In this document: in pieces, positions 1-9,661 of the stretch
Numbering within the stretch: position 1 is the stretch's first letter
Layout of the letters: every line of letters starts with the position of its first letter
DNA from: Haliea sp.
GTDB lineage: Bacteria; Pseudomonadota; Gammaproteobacteria; Pseudomonadales; Halieaceae
Length of the DNA: 64,000 bases
NCBI GenBank assembly: GCA_016704305.1
Contig: JADJAL010000060.1
Coordinates: 1-64,000 of the forward strand
Reading direction: 5' to 3'
Position numbers and translations under genes: made by a program
Notes under the pieces: model-generated
What the model was told of the DNA's origin: nothing
Databases searched by the model: none
Seen by the model: only the letters and a program-made list of their open reading frames with translations

Positions 1-60
1 GGGCGGGTTACGGTGGCCACTTCCTGGCCGTGCAGGGCTCCGCTACCCAGGGGCGGCACC

Positions 61-650
61 ATGCGCGTGATGATCGTCGGGCAGAAGTTCTTCGGGGCCG
101 AGGTGCTCTTGTTGTGCCTGGCGCGCGGCGACGACGTGGTGGCGGTCAGCGCGCCTCGGGTGCGGATGACCGCCTGGCCGCGCTGGCCACCGACGCCGGT
201 GTGCCGCCGTGCCGGTGGACAAGCGCCTGGGCGCGGAATGGTGCCGGATGGGCTGGACGTGATCCTGTGCGCCCATGCCCACCTGTTTGTCACGCTCGAG
301 GCGCCGCCAAGGCCCGACTGGGGCTCCCGGTTACCACCCCAGCCTGCTACCCCGCCATCGGGGCCGGGATGCTGTCGTGTGGGCCGTCCACATGCGCGAC
401 CAGGTAACGGGCGGCACCGCGTACCGGCTGGACGACGGGGCGGATACCGGGGATATAGCGGCGCAGGATTGGTTGGGTCAAGCCAGGCGATACCGCCGGA
501 GGCGCTTTGGCGGCGTGAGCTGGCCCCTATGGGCTTGCGGTTGCTGAGCGGGGTGTTGGACCAGGCTAGATGCCGGGGAGGTGCCGAGGACGCCTCGACC
601 CGGACATGGCCACCTGGGAGCCTGCTTACGTGGCTTTGCGATTGGCCGGG
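61..650 (+). pseudogene. Formyltransferase-like protein, heavily frameshifted
   Basis: The pieces look like the N-terminal catalytic domain of the methionyl-tRNA formyltransferase family, which moves a formyl group from 10-formyl-THF to an amine. The start is MRVMIVGQKFFGAEVL. A second frame gives DRLAALATDAGVP, then DVILCAHAHLFV, and a third frame from about 329 gives GYHPSLLPRHRG, the family's HPSLLPxxRG loop, followed by AVVWAVHMRDQVTGG. At least two or three frame changes are needed within 600 bases. The true substrate cannot be judged. The coding potential stops before a full-length enzyme would end. It is either a decayed gene or a very error-rich stretch of sequence. Confidence 0.55.
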
Positions 651-786
651 GAGCCGGTGAGTTAAATTGGTGTCCTGAATCCATCGGACGCTTTGTCCTG
701 AATTCAGGGCCGCTTTACTAGTGTATACTTTCAACGATGACGGTACCTGATACAGAGGCGCTGCATAACGAGAGAGAGACAAAACC

Positions 787-1900
787 ATGAATCCCATTGT
801 TTACGCTATACCCGTATTCATGCTCACCATCCTGCTCGAGGCCTGGGTGGCCCGGCGGCGGTGCGGCGGTTCACGACACTCCCGACGCCATCACCAGCCT
901 GCACCATGGCCTGCTGAGCCAGGCAGTGACCAACGTTCTCACCAAGATCGCCACGCTCCGCATCTACATCGCGGTGTATGAGGCCTACCGCTTTACCGAA
1001 TGGTCCATGAGCAGTATTCCGCTGTGGATTCGGGCCCTGGTGCTGTACGACCTGTGCTACTACTGGGCGCAACCGCATGTACCACGAGGTCACTGTCATG
1101 TGGGCCCCGCATGTGGTGCACCACCCATCGGAGTACCAGCAACCCGTCCACCGCACTGCGGCAGACCTCTCACCGGCGCGTTGCCCGGCTGGGTGTTTTA
1201 CCTTGCCTCGGCGGTGCTCTCTCGGTATCCCATGGCAGATGCTGGTGATCGTGGGCTCGATCGACCTGCTGTACCAGTACTGGGTGCACACTGAGCTGAT
1301 AGGGCCGCATGGGCGTGCTGGATTCCATTCTGGTCACGCCCAGCAACCACCGCGGGCACCACGGCCAGAACGACTACCGCATCGACAAGAACTACGGCGG
1401 TATCCTGGTCCCGTGGGACCGTCTGTTCGGCACTTTTGCCGACGAGCGCGATGACGAGAAAATTTACATGGCATCCGCAAGCCGCTGCACAGCTTCAGCC
1501 CGACCTGCGGCAACCTGCACTACTACGCCGACCTGTGGCAGATGTCCCGTGTGGCAAAGGGCTGGCGCGCCAAGCTGGGTGTCTGGGTGGCGCCACTGGG
1601 CGGCTGGACCGACGAACCCATCGAACATTTCGAGCCCCGCACCTTTACCCGCTTTGATGTGCAAAACCCCGCGCCGTGCTGCGTTGGTACGTGGCGCTGC
1701 AGTTCGCGGTGCTGGTGTCTTTGTTTCGCATTTCATCGGTGTGGCCAAGGGCCTGGACAGAGGCACGGCCGCGGTGTACGCGCTGGGCATTTTGGTCACG
1801 GCGGTGGCGCGGGGGCGCTGCTCGAGCGTTTTGTCTGGGGCAAGTGGCTGAGCAGGTGCGCGACCGCAGCTGGCGCTGGGTGTGTCGTTCGCCGCCGTGC
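787..1900 (+). pseudogene. Sterol desaturase / fatty acid hydroxylase family membrane protein, frameshifted
   Basis: The gene starts MNPIVYAIPVFMLTILLEAW at an ATG, about 60 bases after a TATACT hexamer. Across several frames it keeps the di-iron histidine clusters of the family: HEVTVMWAPHVVHHPSEY around 1080-1135, a middle segment IVGSIDLLYQYWVHTELIG near 1250-1300, and SNHRGHHGQNDYRIDKNYGG near 1340-1400, ending LFGTFADERDDEK. These His boxes bind two irons that hydroxylate lipid substrates in the inner membrane. Hydrophobic segments continue to about 1860. Bacterial relatives resemble alkylglycerol monooxygenase. At least four frame changes are required, so the gene is broken or badly sequenced. 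Confidence 0.7.
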
Positions 1901-1914
1901 CGCAGTGGTTTGGG

Positions 1915-2638
1915 TTTGAGCGCGCTGCTGCTGCTCAAGGGTGCGTTGCCGGTGTTGTGTGTGGGCACTGGGGTCTGGCGGAATCGCCAGGCCGTTGCTC
2001 CCCTGCCAACGCGTGGTGGAGGGGCAGCACGAATCCGGACGCCTTGTTTGGATTCGGTGCTGTTGCTGGTGTGTGCCGCTATCCTGTGGTTTCACCTGCG
2101 CCAGCGGTTTGTTGCGGCAGTGGCCGCCGGCCTGATCGGTTTGGCGGCCTGCCTGCGTATTACTTCGGTATTCGGGCTGCGCCGAGATGCTGGTGGCCAC
2201 ACCGTTTCACCAGCCTGCTGGCCGCATGTGCTGCGTTTCCGTTGCTTGCATCAATAGGCCTGCGCTGGCCGGATTTCTGCGCTGCTGGCCACACGTGGCG
2301 CGGCGGTCGGGCGTTTTGTGCTGGTCGTGGGGTGTCGGCATCGTGCTCATGCTGGCTGGTCTGGCGCTCTGGTCGGCAGGTGGTGCCGGGCGTGTGTGCG
2401 CTGGTGATTGCCTGGACGGCGCTGTGCAGCAGCGCAATACCTGGGGCTTGGCGCAGCACGCTGGCTTTGCTGGGCAGCTTTGTGGTGGCGGCCACGGCAA
2501 GGCCAGACAGCAACTACCTGGGATTCCTTTAACAACGTGCAGTTGATGCACTACAGTCTGGCGCTGGCCTTGGCGCTGCTGGGCGGTGGGGTGTGGGCCA
2601 CGCGCTCACCACAAAACCAGCACTTCGCGGCTGCCTGA
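1915..2638 (+). pseudogene. Frameshifted multi-pass membrane protein, possibly lysoplasmalogenase (YhhN/TMEM86 family)
   Basis: The region codes for hydrophobic helices in changing frames: LLLKGALPVLCVGTGVW near 1930, FVAAVAAGLIGLAAC near 2110, LLAACAAFPLLASIGL near 2215, then STLALLGSFVV and finally NVQLMHYSLALALALLGGGV before the stop. The pattern of short helices, and its place directly after a sterol-desaturase-like gene, fit a YhhN-type lysoplasmalogenase, which hydrolyses vinyl-ether lysolipids. No single diagnostic motif survives intact, so the family call is tentative. It may instead be the C-terminal membrane part of the preceding gene. Its end overlaps the opposite-strand cobA remnant. 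Confidence 0.3.
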
Positions 2639-2887
2639 ACGCTCAGGCGGTGCGCGTCTGGCTCCAGGGGTTCCCGTTCAGACCTGGGCCAGGCCAGCAG
2701 GCCCTGCATCACATCACCGACCACGATGACGCTGGGGCTGGCCAGGCCTTCGCGGGCGATGGTGGTCTGCAGTTCACCCAGCGTGCAGACTGCATGGCGC
2801 TGCGGGTGGCTGGCGTTGTGCACGATGGCCACGGGGGTGGTGTCGGGCAGGCCGTACAGCAGTTCGTCCCGGATGTGGGCGGCAACT
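2551..2887 (-). pseudogene. cobA: Uroporphyrinogen-III C-methyltransferase, C-terminal fragment
   Basis: The minus-strand reading from 2887 gives AAHIRDELLYGLPDTTPVA, then AIVHNASHPQRHAVCTLGEL and ASPSVIVVGDVMQGLLAW. This is the C-terminal end of the SAM-dependent enzyme (CobA, or the CysG C-terminal domain) that makes precorrin-2 for siroheme and cobalamin. Only about 110 of some 260 residues are present. The N-terminal SAM-binding part is missing: at 2887/2888 the sequence changes abruptly to a Tn3-type transposase on the other strand. The fragment cannot be functional. Either a transposon cut it or the assembly joined unrelated pieces. Confidence 0.75.
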
Positions 2888-3378
2888 GCCTACACCCATG
2901 TCCGCCAAGAAAAGCTGGAGACCAGCCAGCTTGCTGTGGATACCCATGGCTACACCGACTCTTTGCCATGTCACATGCCCGTTTGCTTGGTTTTGATCTT
3001 TGCCCGCGGTTGAAGGAACTCAAACAGCGCCACCTCTTTGTGCCACGCGGCACCAAAGTGCCCGCAGAAATCGCTGCGGTGTGCGAAGCCAATGTCGACG
3101 TCGCTTTGATCGAAAAGCATTGGGGATAGTCTTGTGCACCTGGCAGCCTCGGTCATGAGCGGACATGCCAGTGCGGTGGCAGCTCTTGCAAGTGTTCGGT
3201 TCCTGCCGCCCAGGCGATCCAATCTATGAGGCTGGCGTGCAATTGGGGCGGTTGCTGCGTACGGCGTTTCTTTGGCTGACTACTGGCGACGCTTTCAGGA
3301 ACGAGTTGCGCCGGGTGCTCAATCGGGGCGAGGCCGTTAACGCCCTCAAGCGCGCCATTTATACCGGCCGGATCAGCA
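2888..3378 (+). pseudogene. tnpA: Tn3-family transposase, internal fragment (frameshifted)
   Basis: The pieces read YTHVRQEKLETSQLAVDTHG, then ARLLGFDLCPRLKELKQRHL, FVPRGTKVPAEIAAVCEAN, VDVALIEKHW, GDPIYEAGVQLGRLLRTAFL and AFRNELRRVLNRGEAVNALK. These match the catalytic half of large Tn3-family transposases, which are about 1000 residues long; only some 160 residues are here. At least three frame changes are needed. Both ends are abrupt: cobA on the left and glutamine synthetase on the right. No 38-bp Tn3 terminal repeats or resolvase are visible, so this is a remnant and not a complete transposon. Confidence 0.8.
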
Positions 3379-4213
3379 TGGGTTGGGGCGTACCCTTTGA
3401 TCACGAAGATGCCAATGGCCAGTTCGAAATCGACTTCGTAATTTCCAGCGACGCGCTGACCGATGAGCGATCGGCTGGTCTACTTTCGGCTGTTGGCGAA
3501 TGAAATCGCGCAAACACGGCGCATTGCGCCAGCTTCATGCCGAAGCCATTCGCCAACCGCACCGGGAGTGGCGCGCACCACAATATGTCGCTGGCCGACA
3601 TCAACACCAAAGCGAACCTGTTCAGCCCGGCTGCCGGGCAGGATACGTATGCGTGCGGCGTGTCGGAACTGGCTTAACAGTTCATCGGTGGCGTGCTCCG
3701 GCATGCCACAAGGCCATCAGCGCCGTTGTTGCACCCACCGTCAACAGTTACAAAAGGCTCGTGCGCAAGGGCAGCATGTCCGGCTCCGACCTGGCGCCGG
3801 TCTTCGCTGCTATGGGCAACAATAATCGGACCAATATGTTGCGCATACCCAGCGCGGGCTCGCGGGTGGAATGTCGAGCACCCGATATCGCCTGCAATCC
3901 CTACCGGGTGCAGCCCTTTATTCTTGCGGCGGGACTGGAGGGCATCGAGCAGGGCATCGATCCCGGCAAGCCACACCGCGAGAACATGTATGACTATTCC
4001 GACGCGGAGATTGCCGCGGCCGGTATCGAATGCGCCTGCTGAAAACGCTGTCGGAGGCAACGGATGCCTTTGCCAGCGACCTCGCCTCGCGCATGCTGTC
4101 ATGGGTCCGGCGATGCACGCAGCCTTTGTTGAATTCAAGCGCGCCGAATGGGAGAGTTACCACAACACGATTTCCGAGTGGAAATCAAACGCTACCTGCG
4201 CCTGTTCGGTTAA
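3379..4213 (+). pseudogene. Glutamine synthetase family protein (GlnT/GMAS-like), C-terminal two thirds, frameshifted
   Basis: The reading starts MGWGVPFDHEDANGQFEIDF, then FANRTGSGAHHNMSLADINT, VVAPTVNSYKRLVRKGSMSG, YGNNNRTNMLRIP, GLEGIEQGIDPGKPHRENMY and FKRAEWESYHNTISEWEIKR, ending at a TAA at 4211-4213. These are the ATP- and glutamate-binding and Mn-binding segments of glutamine synthetases, closest in style to GlnT/gamma-glutamylmethylamide synthetases. The first 150-200 residues are absent and replaced by Tn3 transposase sequence. Several single-base frame changes occur. The enzyme would ligate ammonia or an amine to glutamate, but this copy cannot be active as written. Confidence 0.8.
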
Positions 4214-4299
4214 GCGCAACAACACGGGGTACATGTATGCGCCATTTGCCGGCGCAATCACCGCAGCGATGCCTGTCACCCTGAAATACCTAGACGCCC

Positions 4300-4922
4300 A
4301 TGCGAAGAACCAAGGAAGACGCAGCGAAGACCTGACAAAGTGTCATTGATGCCGCCCTCAGGCTTTCGGGCAGCGCGGCTACAGTGGCACGACGCTGCGC
4401 CTGATCGCCGCCGAGGCCGGTTGCTCGCGCGGCCCTATCTACTGGCACTTCGCCAATAAGGAAGAGTTGTTTGAAGCGATCCTGGCTTACTCGCAGTTGC
4501 CGCTGGAGAACCTGATCAAGGAGTACCAGGACTCACACGAGCAGGACGACCCTGATGCAGTCGCCGCGGATTTTGCCAGGCGTTGGTTGCGCCTGCTGTT
4601 GGAGGATGCGTATTTTCGCGATTCATTTGAAATCTTCCTGAACAAGACCGAGTTTACGGAGGAGTATCGCATCGAAGACCTTGCAGCGGAACGCGCACTG
4701 ACCGCGTCCCTGATAGCAACCTTCTCGGGCCTCGTGGAGCGTTCCAGGGTGCTGCGCGATATCCATCCGGCGCAACCCGCCCAAACCGTTGCGTTTGCGA
4801 TGTACTCGTATCTGATGGGCGTGACACAAAGCTGGTTTTTATACCCCGAGCTCGCCAATCTGGAAAACAGCCTGGAGTATTTTGTATCCGACTTCCTGCG
4901 ACTGTTACGCGCAGGCGAGTGA
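4300..4922 (+). pseudogene. TetR/AcrR-type regulator, with an early stop and a frameshift
   Basis: The start is ATG at 4300 (MRRTKEDAAKT). A TGA at 4333-4335 follows where family members usually have Arg; CGA would differ by one base. The reading then continues QSVIDAALRL, slips frame at about 4366, and resumes FGQRGYSGTTLRLIAAEAGC and SRGPIYWHFANKEELFEAIL. This is the TetR helix-turn-helix with the YWHF recognition helix. The ligand-binding domain up to the TGA at 4920-4922 is intact. The gene is convergent with the ABC transporter operon and overlaps its end by 18 bases. It could once have controlled the neighbouring transporter or an AcrAB-type pump. The stop and shift may be sequence errors. 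Confidence 0.8.
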
Positions 4923-5711
4923 CTGCGCGCGCATCATCTGGCGGATGGCTTTTTCCAGCGTACGGTATTCCGCGACATCCAGGATAGCGTCACGGCTATC
5001 GCTCTGCCGTTCGAAGTTCGGATGAATGACCTCCAGAATCCTGCCAGGGCGAGTGCCCATGAAAAACACCACGTCCGCGAGATAAAGCGCCTCTTCAATA
5101 TCGTGCGACACCATCAGCACCGTCGTGCGCTCTTTTTTGACGACCTCGAGCAGCAGGCTTTGCATCTGCCAGCGTGTTTCAGGGTCCAGCGCGCCAAAAG
5201 GTTCGTCCATCAGCAGTAAACCCGGGTTGCTGACAAGGCTGCGGGCAATCGCGACGCGCTGCTGCATGCCGCCCGATAATTGATGGGGATACGCCTTCTC
5301 GAATCCGGCGAGCTTGACCGCGCGAATGAAATGCTCCACCACGCCCTCACGAAGCGACAGGGCTTCTCCGCGGTGCACAGGCCCGAAGGCGACGTTCTCC
5401 TCCACTGTCAGCCAGGGGAAGGAGCTGTAGTCCTGGAACACCATGCCGCGGTCAACGCCAGGCCCACTGATAGCCTTGCCAGCGACCTGAATCTCGCCCT
5501 GCGAGAGGGATTCAAGTCCTGCGATCAATCGCAGCAGGGTCGACTTTCCACAGCCAGAAGGCCCGATCAGCACACCTATCTGGTTTTTCTGCAACTCGAA
5601 ATTAATATCGCTCAGGGCGAGCAAATGCTGCCCTGAGTTCAGAGGATACGTCTTGTTGACTCCCGCGACCTTGAGGCCTGGCCCAGAATATTCGGGGAGC
5701 GCGCTGGTCAC
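4905..5711 (-). CDS. ABC transporter ATPase, SsuB/TauB (nitrate/sulfonate/taurine) family
   Basis: This 268-residue cytoplasmic ATPase would energise uptake through the neighbouring permease. Visible motifs in order are Walker A GPSGCGKST (about residues 50-58), Q-loop VFQDYSSFPWL, signature LSGGMQQRVAIARSL, Walker B LLLMDEPFGALDPETR and the switch VSHDIEEALYLAD. The EPFGALD and DIEEAL spellings are typical of SsuB/TauB/NrtD proteins. The GTG start at 5711 overlaps the TGA of the binding-protein gene (GTGA), so translation is probably coupled. The 3' end overlaps the convergent tetR remnant. The substrate is unknown; sulfonates, nitrate, pyrimidine precursors and riboflavin precursors are all used by this family. 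Confidence 0.9.
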   Translation of the reverse strand: MTSALPEYSGPGLKVAGVNKTYPLNSGQHLLALSDINFELQKNQIGVLIGPSGCGKSTLLRLIAGLESLSQGEIQVAGKAISGPGVDRGMVFQDYSSFPWLTVEENVAFGPVHRGEALSLREGVVEHFIRAVKLAGFEKAYPHQLSGGMQQRVAIARSLVSNPGLLLMDEPFGALDPETRWQMQSLLLEVVKKERTTVLMVSHDIEEALYLADVVFFMGTRPGRILEVIHPNFERQSDSRDAILDVAEYRTLEKAIRQMMRAQSLACA

Positions 5712-6734
5712 AGTTTCAATGCCGCTTCCAGTGGCGTGGTGTCAACACCGGCCGACATCGGCATCGCCTTTTCAACAAACCCGAACTTCAGCCACCAGTC
5801 CGTGGTGGTGTCCCAGTGCGCTTGCATGCCATCGGCGGCGATGCCCAACGGCAGCGTGCCGGGCTTGAGACCCATGAAAATAGCCGCCTGGTCGATATCG
5901 AAAACGAAAATTCCGCCCTTTTTTGATCTCGCCATTGTTGCCCAGCACCTGTTCGACATCCGCAACCGAGAACTTCAGGCCGTCGGCGATAATCTGGTTG
6001 GCCTCGGCAGTATTGGTCTTCCAGAATTCAACCGCGTTGAAATAGGCGCGGGCAAGCTTGGCCGCATCCTCGGGTCGCTCCGCGATGAACTTGGTGCTCA
6101 TGTACATAGCGTCACCGAGCAGGGCGGTCGTGATGTACTTCTCTTCAGTGGAGTCAGCCGCCACCGTCGAACCGGGCATTGCCTCAAGCACCTGCGAGCC
6201 GAAGGGCTCCCAGAATTCAGCGGCTGACGCTGTTCCGCCGACCATGGCGGCCACGGCGTCATCCATGATCAGGTTGGTGAAGCTGACATCCGTAATGCTG
6301 AGGCCGTTGTCGGTAAGCCACTCGGCCATGAATATCTGCGTGAGCCCGCCCTCGAGTACCGCGACGGTCTTGCCCTTGAGTTGCTCGGCACTGGTGATGC
6401 CTGGCGCCAGGATAATTTTATCCGTGCCGTACGACGGGTTGGTATATGTGACCAGCTTGATTCCTACATCCTTGTCGGCGGCGATCGGCCCGTATTCGGC
6501 GGTGCTGGAGCTTGCATCCAGTTCACCTGCGGTCATCAACCCGAAGCTCTGGTAGGGATCCTCAATGATGCTGATATCGAGTTCGAGCCCCTCTGCAAGT
6601 CCTTTTTCCTTGGCAATAAACCAGAACCCGTAGCCAGGCCATGAAAATATAGCGAGTTTTACCGGCTCTGCGCTGTGTGCCACAGAGCCTGCCAGTAGTG
6701 CAATAACGGCGATGCCGTAACGTAGAAAGCGCAT
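5708..6734 (-). CDS. ABC transporter substrate-binding protein, SsuA/TauA/NMT1-like (one frameshift)
   Basis: The protein is periplasmic. The signal peptide is MRFLRYGIAVIALLAGSVAH, with cleavage probably after HSA. The mature part has the NMT1/SsuA look: VKLAIFSWPGYGFWFIAKEK, GELDASSSTAEYG and YTNPSYGTDKIILAPGITS. The frame breaks at a run of six T on the plus strand (5919-5924, A6 in the gene). Removing one A restores EIKKGGIFVFDIDQAAIFMG and the C-terminus WWLKFGFVEKAMPMSAGVD. The total length is 3n+1, as expected for one extra base, so a homopolymer error is likely and the real product is about 341 residues. It is the middle gene of permease, binding protein, ATPase. Confidence 0.9.
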
Positions 6735-6764
6735 GATGGTTACTCCTCAGTAAAGTGGGTGTTG

Positions 6765-7574
6765 CTAGGTCCTGCTTAAATAAGTGAACGCGCCACGGTG
6801 CAGCGCCTTGAACAGTGCATCGAAGGCAAGGCCAAGCATGCCTATCACGAATATTCCGGCCATGATTTCATCCACATGGACGAACCGCTTGGCGCGCATC
6901 ATCATCGCGCCAATGCCATCAGTGGAAGCGACGATTTCGGCGATGACCAGGTAGGTCCAGCTGACTGCAAGCATCTGCCGGAAGACGTCCACGTACCCCG
7001 GGAGGCTGTAGCGAAAGATCACCGACCAGAGGATTTGCGCTGAGTTGAGGCCAAGCGTCCTGGCGGTCTCTGTGTACACCTTCGGCACCTGCCGGGTGGT
7101 ATCGGAAATCATGATGATCAGGAAAAACAGCACGCCGATCACCAACAACGCGATCTTTTGTTCCTCACCGGTACCCAACCACATCAGCAACAGCGGAATG
7201 AATGCGGGCGCCGGCAGATAGCGGAAGGCGCCGGCAAGTGGCCCGAGCGTGCGATCAACCTTCGGATACGAACCCATTATCAATCCCAAAGGCAAGGCAA
7301 TAAGAATGGCGATGAGGAAGCTCAGCAGGATGCGCTTTACACTCGCCCAGATGTCCAGGGCAAAACTTTTTTCCGTAAGCAATTCATAGAGACTGACAAA
7401 CACCTGGTCGGGCCCGGGAAACAGGCGTTGTGGCGCAAGCTCGGCATTGGCGGCAAGCCACCAGCCGCCGATAAACAGCACCCAGCCGAGAATGCCTAAC
7501 ACTGCGCGCGAACCGAGCACTCCATCCCAGTTGAGGTAGCTGCGCTGCAGAGGCGTTTTCGCCATCGTCTTCAC
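6765..7574 (-). CDS. ABC transporter permease, SsuC/TauC family
   Basis: This 269-residue inner-membrane protein has about six transmembrane helices: GWVLFIGGWWLAAN near residue 30, LLSFLIAILIALPLGLIMGS near 90, then FIPLLLMWLGTGEEQKI, which contains the coupling-region GTGEEQKI typical of SsuC-like permeases, and later LAVSWTYLVIAEIVASTDGI. It lies 30 bases upstream of the binding-protein gene and 9 bases after the desaturase stop, so it is probably co-transcribed with both. It forms the channel for the ATPase at 4905-5711. Nothing in the sequence fixes the substrate. Confidence 0.9.
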   Translation of the reverse strand: MKTMAKTPLQRSYLNWDGVLGSRAVLGILGWVLFIGGWWLAANAELAPQRLFPGPDQVFVSLYELLTEKSFALDIWASVKRILLSFLIAILIALPLGLIMGSYPKVDRTLGPLAGAFRYLPAPAFIPLLLMWLGTGEEQKIALLVIGVLFFLIIMISDTTRQVPKVYTETARTLGLNSAQILWSVIFRYSLPGYVDVFRQMLAVSWTYLVIAEIVASTDGIGAMMMRAKRFVHVDEIMAGIFVIGMLGLAFDALFKALHRGAFTYLSRT

Positions 7575-7583
7575 CAGGCTTGC

Positions 7584-8597
7584 CTAGAACGCCGTCAGAA
7601 AGCTGAGCGCGTCAACGCCGACCGCGTTTCCCGCCCGCAGCGAACTGCGCACTTCGTCGGCGCCATACTCCTCGGCATGGATCCGGGCCACCCTGTGCTT
7701 GTGAAATGAACGCACCTGGTCGGCAAAATACAGCGCTTGCGGTGATTGACCGGCGTGCATGCTGGCGTCCAGTTCAGGCAACCTGTACCAGGCCAACGTG
7801 GGTTTCTGGTGGTGCGCATTGTGGTAGCAAAAATTCAGTACCAGTAAATTGAGCCAGGGGTAACGGTGAGAGAGCAAGTTGCTGTAGGTGTTGCTCTGTT
7901 CAAAGACGGCGTCTCCACGGTGTGGAAACTCAGCGTTCTCGTCATCCAGTGTAAATACCACTTCGTAATTGTGCTGGTAACAATCCATGAACCGCAGCAC
8001 CGTAAGCAGCAGTAACTGGCACAGCACATACAGCGCAAATGCCTTGGCGTTTACCAGCAATACGGCAAGCAGCAGTCCTCCCCGGATACAGGCTATAGCC
8101 AATGTTCGCGCGCGCTGTTGTCGTTTCGATTCAATCACCCACGGTGCCAGTACCAGCATCGTGTGCATGAGGATTTCGACGGCAGGAATATAGGCCCATT
8201 CAGCGCCTTTGACTGTCCCCTCAATCAACGGGTGCCGCTTGAGAAAGCTGCGGTAATCCCATGAAACAGGGTCGCAGTTGTCGATATGGTGACGCATGTG
8301 CTTATGCCGGATATCTTCATAGCGCCCGTAGCAACTGCCTGTAATCCAGTTCAACACATGTCCGAGGCGCGCGTTGCCAGCGGCCGACAGGAACACTGCA
8401 CTGTGGCCGCAGTCATGCAGCAAATAGGCCGCAATAATCATGCTGTGCGTGCACAGCAGCACGCCCAGCAGGTTGATCGCAAGCACCGGGCTGAACAGTG
8501 CGATCCATCCGCCTGTGTAGGCGCATGCAATGTAGATCAGGACAGCGGCAGTGTATTTGGCGCCAGCGGGGTCGCGCAGCGTGAAGTCTTTAAGCAC
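7584..8597 (-). CDS. Fatty acid desaturase family protein
   Basis: This membrane di-iron desaturase of 337 residues shows three histidine boxes: HDCGH (about residue 67), HKHMRHH (about 100) and HNAHH (about 270), with hydrophobic helices between them. The family inserts double bonds or hydroxyls in acyl chains or carotenoids. I chose the GTG at 8597 (VLKDFTLRDPAGAKY) because it overlaps the TAA of the upstream isomerase-like gene by 8 bases; the longer reading would run far into that gene. The stop is 9 bases before the permease start, which links it to the transporter operon. The substrate is unknown. Confidence 0.85.
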   Translation of the reverse strand: MLKDFTLRDPAGAKYTAAVLIYIACAYTGGWIALFSPVLAINLLGVLLCTHSMIIAAYLLHDCGHSAVFLSAAGNARLGHVLNWITGSCYGRYEDIRHKHMRHHIDNCDPVSWDYRSFLKRHPLIEGTVKGAEWAYIPAVEILMHTMLVLAPWVIESKRQQRARTLAIACIRGGLLLAVLLVNAKAFALYVLCQLLLLTVLRFMDCYQHNYEVVFTLDDENAEFPHRGDAVFEQSNTYSNLLSHRYPWLNLLVLNFCYHNAHHQKPTLAWYRLPELDASMHAGQSPQALYFADQVRSFHKHRVARIHAEEYGADEVRSSLRAGNAVGVDALSFLTAF

Positions 8598-9459
8598 AAT
8601 TCTGCTCCAGTCTGCCGGTGCGTTTGCTCCAGTCGTGGAAATGCACCTGCTCCGTGGCGCTGATCCAGCGGTTGATTTCCCAGAGATCGGCAACCGGTGC
8701 ATTGGTGAAAGGCAGGTGATGCAAATAACCATCGGGCCCGAACTCGGGCGTCATGGTTGTTTCCACATACCCGCGACGAGTCTGGTCCGCCCAGATGGCT
8801 TCCCAACACCGTTGGTGGCTGGCAAGCGCCTCTGCGTATTCCGGAGCCGCCGGATGAGGTACCTGCGGCCCCTGGTCGTAACCCACGCGACCGTGCACGT
8901 GGTGGGCGTGCCGTGCGGCGAGTTCGATGGCATCCCATTCGCTGTCCATCAGCCGTTCGCTGACGACCACCCAATGACTGAAATCGCAGGTGAGTTTGAT
9001 GTCGGGCAGCGCCTCCAGTACAGTTGCCGTATTCCACGGACAATAGAAGCTGCGACCCCTGTGCGTTTCAAAAGAACAGAGCACATCGTGCTTGCTGGCG
9101 ATATCCATTGCCGCCTTGAAGAACTCGATACTGCGGGCAATGGGCCAGGCGTCACAGCCGGCCATCACGTTTACAAAGCGCGGTTTCAGCGCCTTTCCCA
9201 GGAGTATTTGCGCCTCGAGATCCTCAAGGTGCTCCGCCGGGCTGGCCTGTCGCCTCGGGACATAGGACCCGGCGGTGCAAATTTCCTGTATCCAGTCCAA
9301 CCCGCTTTGTTCGAGTGCTTGCTGAAGTGGAGACAGGTAGTTGGCATTGCCGTGCCTTGCGGGTGCCTCAGGCCGGCAAACCCCGCCTCGCGCCAGGATG
9401 GCGGCCTCGCCCAGGCTTCCGCTGTGCCCCCATACCGTTTTGAACGTCAGTAATTTCAT
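8590..9459 (-). CDS. Sugar phosphate isomerase/epimerase-like TIM-barrel protein
   Basis: A 289-residue member of the xylose-isomerase-like (AP endonuclease 2) TIM-barrel superfamily. Metal-site motifs of the fold are visible: CSFETHRGRSFY (Glu and His near residue 150), LTCDFSHWVVVSE (Asp and His near 183), ARHAHHVHGRVGYDQGPQVP, and GYVETTMTPEFGPDGY near the end. Near residues 20-30 the reading ILARGGVCRPEAPAR looks like a compensated pair of single-base indels, because the shifted frame gives the expected AGFAGL. It overlaps the desaturase start by 8 bases. Enzymes of this fold act on sugars, inosose or hydroxypyruvate; the substrate here is unknown. Confidence 0.8.
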   Translation of the reverse strand: MKLLTFKTVWGHSGSLGEAAILARGGVCRPEAPARHGNANYLSPLQQALEQSGLDWIQEICTAGSYVPRRQASPAEHLEDLEAQILLGKALKPRFVNVMAGCDAWPIARSIEFFKAAMDIASKHDVLCSFETHRGRSFYCPWNTATVLEALPDIKLTCDFSHWVVVSERLMDSEWDAIELAARHAHHVHGRVGYDQGPQVPHPAAPEYAEALASHQRCWEAIWADQTRRGYVETTMTPEFGPDGYLHHLPFTNAPVADLWEINRWISATEQVHFHDWSKRTGRLEQNCA

Positions 9460-9661
9460 GCGCCCAGCCTGTAGCCGTCATACGACAAAGGGAGGGAGCA
9501 ATATCCATGCCAGAATGCATGTATATTTTTCAGGTCATTGATACGTATCGATTTTTCGGATTTTCACCGCTTGCGACGAATGCCTGTCCCGGCTGCGGTG
9601 CGCCGGGAACTGGGGCGCCGGGCACCGAGGTGGTGCGTTGTGCTGTTTTTGCGGGGCCGCG

